A stretch of 64,000 bases of DNA from contig NZ_NNRI01000007.1 in the NCBI RefSeq assembly GCF_002270415.1, positions 744,001 to 808,000 of the forward strand, written 5' to 3'. How positions within the stretch are numbered: the first letter of the stretch is position 1; each line of letters begins with the position of its first letter. The notes under the pieces were generated by a model. The model did not search any database and was not told the origin of the DNA. It was given only the letters and a program-made list of their open reading frames with translations. Source of the stretch: Mesorhizobium sophorae (GTDB lineage Bacteria > Pseudomonadota > Alphaproteobacteria > Rhizobiales > Rhizobiaceae). Made by a program: the position numbers and the translations under genes. Shown in pieces: positions 52,656 to 60,896 of this stretch.

Positions 52656-53822
52656 CGGATCGCCTTCGTCCCGGTTGCGAGAGACCAGTTGCTTGCCGCG
52701 TTGAACGAGGGCAAGGGAGACGTTGCAGGCGGCAATCTGACAATCACGGCCGGCCGGCGGCAGATCGTCGATTTCGCTGCGCCTTTCGCCGAAGGCGTGC
52801 ACGAAGTCCTTGTCACCGGACCGGCGGCGCCGCCTGTGGCGACGGTCGACAACCTGGGCGGCAAGGAGGTCTTTGTCCGCAAGAGCAGCAGCTACTACGA
52901 GCATCTCCTGGCGATCAACGCGGATCGCAAGCTGGCCGGCAAGGCCGAGATTCTCGTTCGCGAGATCGATGAGAACCTCGAAGACGAAGACCTGATGGAG
53001 ATGGTCAATGCAGGGCTGCTTCCATGGTGCATCGTCGATCGCTTCTCGGCCCGCATCTGGGCCGAGGTGTTCGAAGACATCAAGGTCAACGACGACATCG
53101 CCATTGCGGACGACGGCCAGATCGCATGGGCGATCCGCAAGGACAGTCCGCAGCTGAAGGAGATGCTCGCCGGCTTCGTCAAGGAACACAAGGTGGGGAC
53201 GACCTTCGGCAATATGCTGAAGAAGCGCTACTACCAGAGCGACAAGATCGTGCGGGCAGCCTACGACAAGGCCGACCTCAAGAGGTTCGAGGAGCTATCG
53301 GGCTACTTCGAGAAGCACGCGGCAACCTACAAGACCGACGTGCTGCTTCTCACCGCGCAAGGTTACCAGGAATCGCGGCTGGACCAGAGCGAGCACAGTT
53401 CGCGCGGCGCCGTCGGCATCATGCAGCTGCTGCCCACGACGGCGGCCGACAAGTCGGTCGGCATCACGGGCATTGCCGATAGCGCGGACCACAACATCGA
53501 GGCCGGCGCCAAGTACATGCTCTATCTCACGACGCACTACGTGACCGAGCGAGACATCAAGCCCGTCGACCGGATCCTCATCACGCTCGCCGCCTACAAT
53601 GCAGGCGCAGGAAATCTCAAGAAGATCCGGCGCGCCACGATGGATCTCGGGCTCAATCCGAATGTGTGGTTCGGCAATGTCGAGAACGGCGCCGCCAAGA
53701 TCATCGGGCGCGAGACGGTCCAGTATGTTGGCAACATCTACAAATATTATATCGCCTACACGCTCTATGAAGAGCGCAAAGCCGAGCGGAAGCCTGAGAC
53801 CGCTGTGGTGGGCGCCCAGTGA
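52650..53822 (+). pseudogene. MltF-like lytic transglycosylase with N terminus lost
   Basis: 390 codons remain open from ATG 52650. The first 170 or so residues are the latter part of an SBP_bac_3 (amino-acid-binding-like) domain (VARDQLLAALNEGKGDVAGGNLTIT), followed by a GEWL/SLT transglycosylase domain (about 225-370) with the catalytic Glu in QGYQESRLDQ and the GIMQLLP and AYNAGAGN motifs. Full-length proteins begin with a signal peptide and about 90-120 more residues, here replaced by IS21 DNA. Without a signal sequence it is unlikely to reach the periplasm. The catalytic domain itself looks intact. Confidence 0.8.
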
Positions 53823-53879
53823 TGGGCGCCAAAGTCGGTCGAATCCGCCTCAGCGCGACTTCACGGCCCGAAATGTTGT

Positions 53880-54066
53880 GCAAGTAGCGTCGAACGTGCT
53901 GATTGCGCTGAGACCTGGACCGTCTGCTGCGGATCGCCATGGCAGCTGGTGGGAGATTGAGCTGAGCGGCAGCTGGGACTTCAGCACCAGTTCGATGGTC
54001 TTCGCCAATGTCGAACACCAGCACGCCTTCGAGGGCGATTCCGACGATGTCGGGTTGGCAGGTTGA
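53880..54066 (+). pseudogene. Possible remnant of an autotransporter beta-barrel end
   Basis: In one frame the sequence reads WWEIELSGSWDFSTSSMVFANVEHQHAF up to a stop at 54064, with alternating aromatic and polar residues as in the last strands of an autotransporter barrel. It has no start of its own and no terminal aromatic residue. It could be a scrap of the same or a similar gene as the truncated passenger at 47872. Very short, so doubtful. The rest of 53823-54289 shows nothing recognisable. Confidence 0.3.
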
Positions 54067-54289
54067 CCGGCCGGGTGAGGATATTGCCAGCCTGGCCAAT
54101 CGAGGCACGCTGCCCACTCAGCCTCATGCCCAATCTCCAGTGTGCAACCGCAAAATCACCGTTAGCTGTTTGCTCGATCTGGCAGCTTGAAATAACAGAA
54201 CGGTGTCACCCCGGTGTTACCCCAAACATTGCGCCAGAAGTCTACCTTTGAATGCACGCCGTATTTGGTAATAAGATCAGCCTTTTACA

Positions 54290-54366
<77 letters not shown>

Positions 54367-54610
54367 TTTCAGGACCGGCGATCTTGAAAACGAACCAGCC
54401 GGTGAACCGGCAAGTCACGGCTTCTTAGCGGAAGCCGGAGCGGGCTTCAACGGGCAATTGGTGATTGGCCGCGTCTGAGGGTCGAGCAGCCTGATCCGGT
54501 TCGCGCTCCGCGTGGCCCTTCGCAGGCTCCTTGCCCTTCGGGCGTTCAGCCCCCTCAAAAGGTCCACCGGACCTTTCGATCCGCCCGAAGGCGGACCGGG
54601 GTTTCACCGT

Positions 54611-54651
54611 TCGTCGTTCGGAAAGCCAAGCAATTGGCTTTCCGTCCGCTA
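54611..54651. repeat. Short palindromic repeat, copy 1
   Basis: TCGTCGTTCGGAAAGCCAAG continues into CAATTGGCTTTCCGTCCGCT. The core GAAAGCCAA-GCAA-TTGGCTTTC is nearly a perfect palindrome. Copies 2 (55891-55950, inverted) and 3 (56183-56240) lie within 1.7 kb. The 300 bases from 54367 to 54666 hold this repeat and otherwise GC-rich sequence with no gene. Confidence 0.7.
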
Positions 54652-54666
54652 CCGCTCCTCCACTCC

Positions 54667-55578
54667 TCACCCCTTCACCGCTCGCGCCCTTCGCGGCGCG
54701 CGCTTTGGCTTCTTGGCGCCGGTCAGTTCGTGCATCGCGTCGAGCTGCATCTGCTGCATTTCGGCCAGGCGGGTCCATTGACGCGAGATGAGGTAGTCGA
54801 GTTTTTCGTGCAGATGGCGCACTTCGAGCTCGGCCTTGAGGTTGACCCGGTATTCGTTGAAGGAGCGCAGGCGGTCCTTGGTCTCCTGCCGCTTCTGGCT
54901 CATCATGATGATCGGCGCCTGGATGGCGGCGATGCAGGAGAGCAGAAGGTTGAGCAGGATGAAGGGGTAGGGATCGAAGGCGCTCACCGTGCCCTCGAGC
55001 AGGTTGACGCCGATCCACACCAGAAGCACGGTGGCGAAGGAGATCAGGAACCACCAGCTGCCGCCGAAGGCGGCCATGTTGTCGGAGACGCGGTCGGCAA
55101 ATGTCCGGTGCTCCTCGAACTCCTCCTCGCTGTTTTCGGAAATGGTGTCTTGCCTGGCGATCGATTCGACCACCTGGCGGTCGAGCTCGGAGAATTCGCC
55201 ATGCTCCTGCTGGAGCAGCTCCTCCATGTAGCGCATGCGGTAGCGGCCAAGCTCGGCGCGGCTGATGCGGGCGCCAGCCGGCAGGTCCGGATGGTCGGCA
55301 TGGATGCGGTCGGCGAGGCTCGGGCGCAGCGTGTCGATGCGGACCAGATCGCGCTTGCGGAATTTCCGCCCCGAGATCGCCGATGGCTTTTTCTTCGCCT
55401 TGGCGTGTGATGCGCCTGGAGCCGATGGCTCCGAATCCGGCACTTCGGGCACCTCGGAGTGCTCGTCCGAACCATGCTCGGCCTCATGCTCGCCGATGGT
55501 CGGCGCCTCGAAATATTCGCCGCCGCCATCGTTCTGGTTTTCTGCCGGCTGCTCCGGCGTTTTCGGGACGGTGCTCAT
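54667..55578 (-). CDS. DUF1003 membrane protein
   Basis: 303 residues. Residues 1-65 are acidic and low in complexity; 70-150 are a soluble region with ISGRKFRKRDLVRIDTLRPSLADRI, typical of the segment before DUF1003; 170-280 are the DUF1003 domain with two spans (SWWFLISFATVLLVWIGVN and YPFILLNLLLSCIAAIQAPIIMMSQ) and a following DRLRSFNEYRVNLKAELE helix. The tail is strongly basic. Function unknown; the family is widespread in bacterial inner membranes. Confidence 0.88.
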   Translation of the reverse strand: MSTVPKTPEQPAENQNDGGGEYFEAPTIGEHEAEHGSDEHSEVPEVPDSEPSAPGASHAKAKKKPSAISGRKFRKRDLVRIDTLRPSLADRIHADHPDLPAGARISRAELGRYRMRYMEELLQQEHGEFSELDRQVVESIARQDTISENSEEEFEEHRTFADRVSDNMAAFGGSWWFLISFATVLLVWIGVNLLEGTVSAFDPYPFILLNLLLSCIAAIQAPIIMMSQKRQETKDRLRSFNEYRVNLKAELEVRHLHEKLDYLISRQWTRLAEMQQMQLDAMHELTGAKKPKRAPRRARAVKG

Positions 55579-55756
55579 GGTGCGGGCTCCTGATGGGGGT
55601 GCTCAGCTTGACGATACGCCTATGCCGCAACATCGCCAGTTTCGCGACGGATTTCGCATGGCGTACAAGTTCTTGTGATCGATCTGAAGGGGCATCGGCT
55701 GGCATGGCCGAAGAATGCAGCGGCGGGATGGAAGCTCGTTCGGTAGCGATCCTTCC

Positions 55757-55971
55757 CACCCCCTCTGTCCTGCCGGACATCTCCCCCGCAAGGGGGGGAG
55801 ATTGTATGTCACAACGGCTTTCGCCAATCCCCAACGTCGAAGAAAAGGCGCCGTCAGAGCAAACTGCCAATCTCCCTCCTTGCGGGGGTTGAGGAGTGGT
55901 CCGCGTAGCGGACGGGAAGCCAATTGCTTGGCTTTCCTAACGACGAACGTCCGGCAGGACAGAGGGGGGTG
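55757..55971. repeat. Mosaic palindromic intergenic element (RIME-like)
   Basis: Outer ends ACCCCCTCTGTCCTGCCGGAC (55757-55777) and GTCCGGCAGGACAGAGGGGGGT (55949-55970) are inverted copies. Inside are the CTCCCCC...GGGGGAG hairpin, a second CTCCCTCCTTGCGGGGG block and an inverted copy of the short palindrome (55891-55950). This matches the style of Rhizobium-specific intergenic mosaic elements. It occupies part of the 660-base gap 55579-56238, which otherwise shows no gene. Confidence 0.65.
55891..55950. repeat. Short palindromic repeat, copy 2 (inverted)
   Basis: GAGGAGTGGTCCGCGTAGCG, then GACGGGAAGCCAATTGCTTGGCTTTCC and AACGACGAACG. It is the reverse complement of copies 1 and 3 over about 50 bases and is nested in the mosaic element. 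Confidence 0.7.
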
Positions 55972-56182
55972 CCGTCCCGCCGACATCACACGAACTTCAG
56001 CACCGCGGCAGCGCTCCGAAGTCGCGGCATGGTTAGCGACGGCAACAAAAAACCCGCCTCGCGGCGGGTTACTCGTCCTGTAGGTCAGTTGGCGCAAATC
56101 AGCACCATAGCCGAATCTATAGCACAATTGCCCTCAGCGGGCAATGCTTGCTACCGGCAGCTCGCCCTTCGCAGACTCAGGG

Positions 56183-56240
56183 CGTTCGTCGTTCAAAAGC
56201 CAAGCAATTGGCTTTTTGTCCGCTGCGCGGACCACTCCTC
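56183..56240. repeat. Short palindromic repeat, copy 3
   Basis: CGTTCGTCGTTCAAAAGCCA then AGCAATTGGCTTTTTGTCCG and CTGCGCGGACCACTCCTC. The central stem AAAAGCCAA/TTGGCTTTT is extended by compensating changes relative to copy 1, so base pairing is kept. It ends at the stop of the DD-carboxypeptidase gene and may act as its terminator. Confidence 0.7.
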
Positions 56241-57150
56241 ACTGCTCGGCGAACATCAGCCTGGTCTTGGTGTCGGCCATGGCAGGCGACAGGCTGCGCT
56301 GGATCAGCGTCTCGACATGATCGTTGCGCTGGCGGGCGCTGTCGGCGCCCATCACCACGACGATCAGCTGGCGGCCGTCGGCGTCGTAGGAGGTGACGAT
56401 GTTGAAGCCGGAGGCCCTGATGTAGCCGGTCTTGATGCCGTTGACGCCGCGCACGCGGCCGAGCATGTCGTTGTGGCCGCGCACCAGCCTGCCGCGGAAC
56501 ATGAAATCGCTTTCGGAGAAATAGTGGAACTGCTGCGGGAAGCGGGAATGCAGCGCCATGCCGAGCACCGCCATGTCGCGCGCCGAGCTGTGCTGGTCGT
56601 CGTCGGGCAGGCCCGACGCGTTGCGGAACACGGTGCTCACCATGCCGAGCTGGCGCGCCTTGGCGGTCATCATGGCGGCGAACTGCTCCTCCGAGCCGCC
56701 GAGATATTCGCCGACCGCCACCGCCACGTCGTTGGCCGACTTGACGACAATGGCGCGGATCGCCGAATCGACGTCGATGGTCTCGCCGCGCCGGAAGCGC
56801 ATCTTGGTCGGCGGCTGCGAGGCGGCGTGATCCGACACCGGGATCTGCGTCTCCTTGGTGACGCGGCCGGTCTCCAGCGCCTCGAACAGCAGGTACAGCG
56901 TCATCATCTTGGTCAGCGAGGCCGGGTAGCGCTGCGCCGTCGAGTTGACCTCGAACAGCTGCTTGCCGGTTTTGGCGTCGACGACGATGGCGGCATATTT
57001 CTGCGGCGGCGCCGGCACCGCCAGCACGGCATCGGGCGGCGTCACGGTCGTGCAGCCGGCAAGCAGCAGCAACAGGCCAAGGGCCGCAAAAAGTCTCTGG
57101 ACGAGCGGCAGTGGACGCGGGTTGGACAAGGGCAAGTCTGTTCTGGTCAT
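56239..57150 (-). CDS. D-alanyl-D-alanine carboxypeptidase (PBP5/6 family), lipoprotein
   Basis: 303 residues. A signal peptide with lipobox LLAGC (Cys33) predicts a periplasmic lipoprotein. The peptidase S11 motifs are complete: SLTK (Ser78 nucleophile, Lys81), SAN near 141 and KTG in GIKTGY near 240. It removes the terminal D-Ala from peptidoglycan pentapeptides. Shorter than E. coli PBP5 because the C-terminal beta domain and membrane anchor are absent; the lipid anchor would replace it. Convergence with other genes is separated by RIME-like repeats. Confidence 0.92.
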   Translation of the reverse strand: MTRTDLPLSNPRPLPLVQRLFAALGLLLLLAGCTTVTPPDAVLAVPAPPQKYAAIVVDAKTGKQLFEVNSTAQRYPASLTKMMTLYLLFEALETGRVTKETQIPVSDHAASQPPTKMRFRRGETIDVDSAIRAIVVKSANDVAVAVGEYLGGSEEQFAAMMTAKARQLGMVSTVFRNASGLPDDDQHSSARDMAVLGMALHSRFPQQFHYFSESDFMFRGRLVRGHNDMLGRVRGVNGIKTGYIRASGFNIVTSYDADGRQLIVVVMGADSARQRNDHVETLIQRSLSPAMADTKTRLMFAEQ

Positions 57151-57279
57151 ACTGTTGCTGAGATGAGGCGAAGCTAACGTAACGCGCCAGCTGCGTCCAA
57201 CTGGTTATGACGGTCTCAGGGCAATTCCCCTGGGTTTTGAACGGCGCCAACCGATTCTAGCCCCATCTTCCGGATGTTT

Positions 57280-57403
57280 GCGCTGCCCCTCACCCCCCTC
57301 TCCCCGTGAAGAACGGGGAGAGGGGGGTCGCTGGCGCTGGAGCTCTCCCTTCTCCCCGTTCTTCACGGGGAGAAGCTGCCGGCAGGCGGATGAGGGGCAG
57401 CGC
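57280..57403. repeat. RIME-like palindromic intergenic element
   Basis: GCGCTGCCCCTCAC at one end and GATGAGGGGCAGCGC at the other are inverted copies. Inside are two hairpins built on CTCTCCCCGT...ACGGGGAGAG and CTTCTCCCCGT...ACGGGGAGAAG, and a GCCGGCAGGCGG block. A related copy is at 59397-59575. Such elements are known from Rhizobiales genomes. It fills most of the gap 57151-57531. Confidence 0.75.
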
Positions 57404-57531
57404 CGACTTGGGATAGTGGTGCGCCCCTATCGAGCAGCCGCCCCGAAATCGCCTGTTTCCTGTCTTCCCTTGCCAAAGCCGCGCTTCCTGTGGGAAGGGG
57501 CGTGGCATCTGTCGGCTTGGGGGGCTTGGGC

Positions 57532-59346
57532 ATGACGAACATCGGGGCTGGCGGCGTTGCGCCGTCGCTTATCAAGGCATCACTCAGCCGTACCGGCAAA
57601 TGGGCCGGCAGCATCGCCTTTGTCGGGGGTGCTGCTTCAGACATCCTCAATCCGCTGGCGCCGTTCGCCGCCTATATCGCGCTGGTCGCCTCGGTGGCGG
57701 CGGTCATCATCGCCATCGCCATCGTTCTGCGGCTGGTGCTGGCGGCCAAGGCACTGCCGGCGCTCATTTTCGCCACCAGCGCCGCCGCCGTCGCCGGCGG
57801 CGTCTACGGCCTGCAACAGCAGACCAATTCGCAAAACGGGGTGATCGCCAGCCTGGTGCCAGCCATCGCCGGGCTGCAGCAATCGATGGGCATCGTCTCG
57901 GAGAAGGTGGCCAAGATCGAGCAGACCGTCACGCAGACGCAAAAGACGGTCGAAGCGGTCAAGCAGTCGACCGACACGGTGGCGAAGAAGACTGATGAGA
58001 TCGCGTCGGCCCAGCAGCAGCAGACGCAGCAGACCGCGCAGGTGCAGAAGACCGCCGAAGAGGTGAAGAAGCAGACCGAGACGCTGGCCGCCGGACAGGC
58101 GCAGCAGCAGGCCCAGACCGAGAAGCTGCAGGCGACGACCGAGCAGATCGCCGCCTCGATCGACACCATCGCCAAGGGCTTTGCCGCCCTTGCCGCGCAG
58201 GGCGGGGCGATCGCCGAGCCGAAGCGGCCGGACGAGTTTTATCACAACGCCCGCGTCTACGAATTGTCGGGCGACATGCTCAATGCGCGGCGCTCCTACC
58301 TCGCCTTCGCCGGCTTCGATGTCGATGCCATCGACCCCTACACGCGCTTTGCCACGCTGCTTCGGGTGCAGGACGGCAAGGCCGGCGCCCGCGAGGTGTT
58401 CGGCGCCCTTTCCGACAAGGGCAAGGCGCTGTCGCTCAAGCTCGTCCATATCCTGCAGTTCGACGACGCCCAGCGCCTCGACAAGCTCAACGCCTTCATC
58501 GCGGCCAATCCGGATTTCGCACCGGCGCATTTCCTGCTGGCGCAGGAGTTCTCGGAAGATCGCCTCGGCGCCCAGACGCTGGCCGACAAGCGCAACGAGG
58601 CCAAGGCGCTGACCAAATTCATGTCCTACGAAAAGGACGGCGGGCTGCTCAAATATTTCGTCGACCAGACCCAGCTCGCCGACTGGCTGGACCGCAGCCG
58701 CAGCCGGCTGGCAGCACTCGGCGACGTGCTCGATCCCTCGCGCTTCGTGCCGACGCTGACGCCGATGCGCTCGAACCAGGGCTGGTCGATGACCATCTCG
58801 CTGCCCGAGCCGGCGACCGCCATCTCCTGGCGCATGGGCGACAGCGGCCCGTTCACCGACACCGGCTTCCTGGCGCTCAACGACCAGACCACCGGCAAGC
58901 CGATGCCCAATCCGAGTTTCGAGCTGCCTAGCAGCACCGCGGCCGGCACCATCGCCGTCAAATATCTCGACATCAGGGGGCGCGAGACCGGCCCGTTCGA
59001 CATCCGCTTCGACCCGGAGGCAGCACTCCAGCAAGGCGACAAGCAGATCCTCGACCAGTTCTGGACCTCGTGGATCGCCTTCGACTCCGGCGGCAATCAC
59101 GGCCTGGTCTATTTCACCCAGATGCTGTCTTACCGCTGCGCCATCAAGGAGGTGCATTACAGCCTGAACGGCGCCGCGCTCGACAAGTCGTTCGAAATAC
59201 CGCCCTGCGACAAGAAAGACCCCTACGCCATCCCTTACGAGGCCAAGGGCTACATCAAGGTTGCCGACAGCGTGACGTCGATGTCGGTGCAGGTCACCTA
59301 TACCGACGGCACCAAGTCGCCGGTGCGGGAGTACAAGCGGCAGTAA
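57532..59346 (+). CDS. Large hypothetical membrane protein with coiled coil
   Basis: 604 residues from ATG 57532; a GTG at 57490 would add 14. Two or three hydrophobic segments between about residues 35 and 95 (FAAYIALVASVAAVIIAIAI, then VLAAKALPALIFATSAAAVA) anchor it. Residues 105-215 are a Gln/Thr/Lys-rich heptad region (repeated QKTxExVKxxT) reading as a long coiled coil. Residues 230-360 look like TPR helices (YHNARVYELSGDMLNARRSYL). The C-terminal 200 residues are beta rich. It has the build of a periplasmic or sensor-scaffold protein, but no family was recognised. Confidence 0.6.
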   Translation: MTNIGAGGVAPSLIKASLSRTGKWAGSIAFVGGAASDILNPLAPFAAYIALVASVAAVIIAIAIVLRLVLAAKALPALIFATSAAAVAGGVYGLQQQTNSQNGVIASLVPAIAGLQQSMGIVSEKVAKIEQTVTQTQKTVEAVKQSTDTVAKKTDEIASAQQQQTQQTAQVQKTAEEVKKQTETLAAGQAQQQAQTEKLQATTEQIAASIDTIAKGFAALAAQGGAIAEPKRPDEFYHNARVYELSGDMLNARRSYLAFAGFDVDAIDPYTRFATLLRVQDGKAGAREVFGALSDKGKALSLKLVHILQFDDAQRLDKLNAFIAANPDFAPAHFLLAQEFSEDRLGAQTLADKRNEAKALTKFMSYEKDGGLLKYFVDQTQLADWLDRSRSRLAALGDVLDPSRFVPTLTPMRSNQGWSMTISLPEPATAISWRMGDSGPFTDTGFLALNDQTTGKPMPNPSFELPSSTAAGTIAVKYLDIRGRETGPFDIRFDPEAALQQGDKQILDQFWTSWIAFDSGGNHGLVYFTQMLSYRCAIKEVHYSLNGAALDKSFEIPPCDKKDPYAIPYEAKGYIKVADSVTSMSVQVTYTDGTKSPVREYKRQ

Positions 59347-59396
59347 GCCGTTCATGGCGATGGCTTCGGGTCGAGATTTGCCTTGCCCAGCGTTTG

Positions 59397-59575
59397 CGCC
59401 GCCCCTCACCTGCCTGCCGGCATCCTCTCCCCGTATAGGAACGGGGAGAGGGGCGCTGTCGTCAACGGTTTCGCAATCACCAGCGTTGCGGAGAAGCGCG
59501 GGCGTTGCGGTCAGTTCCCTTCTCCCCGTCACTATACGGGGAGAAGGTGCCGGCAGGCGGATGAGGGGCAGCGCC
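59397..59575. repeat. RIME-like palindromic intergenic element, second copy
   Basis: GCGCCGCCCCTCACCTGCCT, GCCGGCATCCTCTCCCCGTA and a matching arm CGGGGAGAAGGTGCCGGCAG, GCGGATGAGGGGCAGCGCC enclose about 70 bases of other sequence. It shares the outer arms and CTCTCCCCGT hairpins with 57280-57403. It makes up most of the 335-base gap 59347-59681. Confidence 0.75.
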
Positions 59576-59681
59576 GACCCGACGGTTTCGCTTGTGCCTG
59601 ATGCAAAATGCCTTATGCGGTGCTTGCGCAAGCCGCGCCGAACGGGTTCTTCTTCCGCCCATCAGAATCGGTGAGAGCGCG

Positions 59682-60785
59682 ATGACCATCAGCACGATCA
59701 AGGCAAAAGGCATTTCGGTCTCGCTCGACCTCACGGTCGGCCACATCGCCGACATGGTCGTCGAAAGCGGCGGCCGGAAGCTCAAGCCGCTGCATCGGGC
59801 GCCGTGGATCGACGAGCCGCGCGAGACGCTGCCGAAAGACCTGCCCGAGGGCACCGTCCGCCTGTCCGGCGACTTTCTCTGCGCGCCGTTTTCGCGCAGC
59901 GATGTCGAGGAGGCGCCGCTGCATGGCTGGCCGGCCAACAGCGCCTGGGATGTCACCGACAGCGCCGCGACCAACGATGGCTGGCGGGCCAGCTTCCGCT
60001 TGCGGCACAAGGTGATGGGCGCGACGGTCGACAAGGTCCTGACGCTGCGCGACGACCATCCGTTCCTCTATCAGGAGCATGTGTTTTCCGGCGGCCATGG
60101 CGCGATCTCGGTCGCCCACCATCCGATGACGGCGATGACGGGCGGCGGCAGGCTGGCCTTCTCGCCAAAGCGGTTCGCCGCGACGCTGGACGATCCGCTG
60201 GAGCCGGACCCCGCACGCGGCCGCTTCATGCTGGCCTATCCGGCGCGGTCCGCCGATCTCAGCCATTTCCCGGCCGCCGGCGGCGGCACGCTCGACCTGA
60301 CGCAGTACCGCATGGACGACCGTCGCGAGGATTTCGTCACTTTGGTCGAGGCCGACCATGGCGGCCCGGGCTGGACGGCCTTGGCGCGCCAGGCCGAAGG
60401 CGATCTGGTGCTGGTGCTGAAGAACCCGGCCGAGCTGCCTATCACCATGCTGTGGCTCAGCAATGGCGGGCGCGACTACGCGCCATGGAGCGGCCGCCAT
60501 CGCGGCGTGCTCGGCATCGAGGACGGCCGCGCGTCCGTCGGCCATGCCGCCTCGATCGGCGACAACTGGCTGAAGCGCGAAGGGGTGGCGACCGCCTTTG
60601 CGCTCGGCGAGGGCATCAGCGTTTCCTTTCGCCATGTCATCGGCGCCATGCCGCTCTCCGGCGGCGAGCCGCCTCGGGCAGTCACCACGGCGAACGGCCG
60701 CATGCTGCTGGCGGCCGGCGGCTCGACCCGGGAGGTTCCCTTCGACAACGATTTCCTGCGCATCGGCCAGCCTGTTCCAGGCTGA
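59682..60785 (+). CDS. Galactose-mutarotase-like sugar-binding protein
   Basis: 367 residues from ATG 59682. The beta-rich sequence with SGDFLCAPFSRSD, PLHGWPANSAWDV (conserved His-Gly-Trp region) and the HHPMTAMTGGGRLAFSP segment fits the aldose-1-epimerase/Gal-mutarotase superfamily, though the canonical catalytic His-Glu set is not clear. It probably binds or epimerises a carbohydrate. It lies 111 bases before a P-loop kinase of the FrcK type, so sugar handling is likely. Confidence 0.7.
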   Translation: MTISTIKAKGISVSLDLTVGHIADMVVESGGRKLKPLHRAPWIDEPRETLPKDLPEGTVRLSGDFLCAPFSRSDVEEAPLHGWPANSAWDVTDSAATNDGWRASFRLRHKVMGATVDKVLTLRDDHPFLYQEHVFSGGHGAISVAHHPMTAMTGGGRLAFSPKRFAATLDDPLEPDPARGRFMLAYPARSADLSHFPAAGGGTLDLTQYRMDDRREDFVTLVEADHGGPGWTALARQAEGDLVLVLKNPAELPITMLWLSNGGRDYAPWSGRHRGVLGIEDGRASVGHAASIGDNWLKREGVATAFALGEGISVSFRHVIGAMPLSGGEPPRAVTTANGRMLLAAGGSTREVPFDNDFLRIGQPVPG

Positions 60786-60896
60786 GTGCGCAGCATCAAT
60801 GCGGATTTGAAATTTCCGCCGACTGCCGCCAAGATGTGGCCGAAATCATCATGCGGAACATGGTGGATTTGAAGCTCCTGCCAGAGAGAGGCTCTC

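Larger units (their letters stand above)
48292..52660 (-). mobile_element. IS21-family remnant (istA/istB), interrupted and truncated
   Basis: The left end begins TGTTGATTTTCACTGAG and carries two imperfect subterminal repeats of about 22 bases (ACTGAGAACTGACCC and ACCGAGATTTGACCC units), a hallmark of IS21-family ends. istB lies next, split by another element at 48515-51140, then the 3' half of istA with a frameshift. The other terminal end is missing: IS similarity stops at about 52655, where the MltF-like gene begins, so this copy cannot move by itself. The exact right border is approximate. Confidence 0.75.

Noticed and set aside
55757..59575. A CRISPR array
   Set aside because: The repeats are few, palindromic, unevenly spaced and of two or three different types, typical of intergenic mosaic elements; no cas gene is present.
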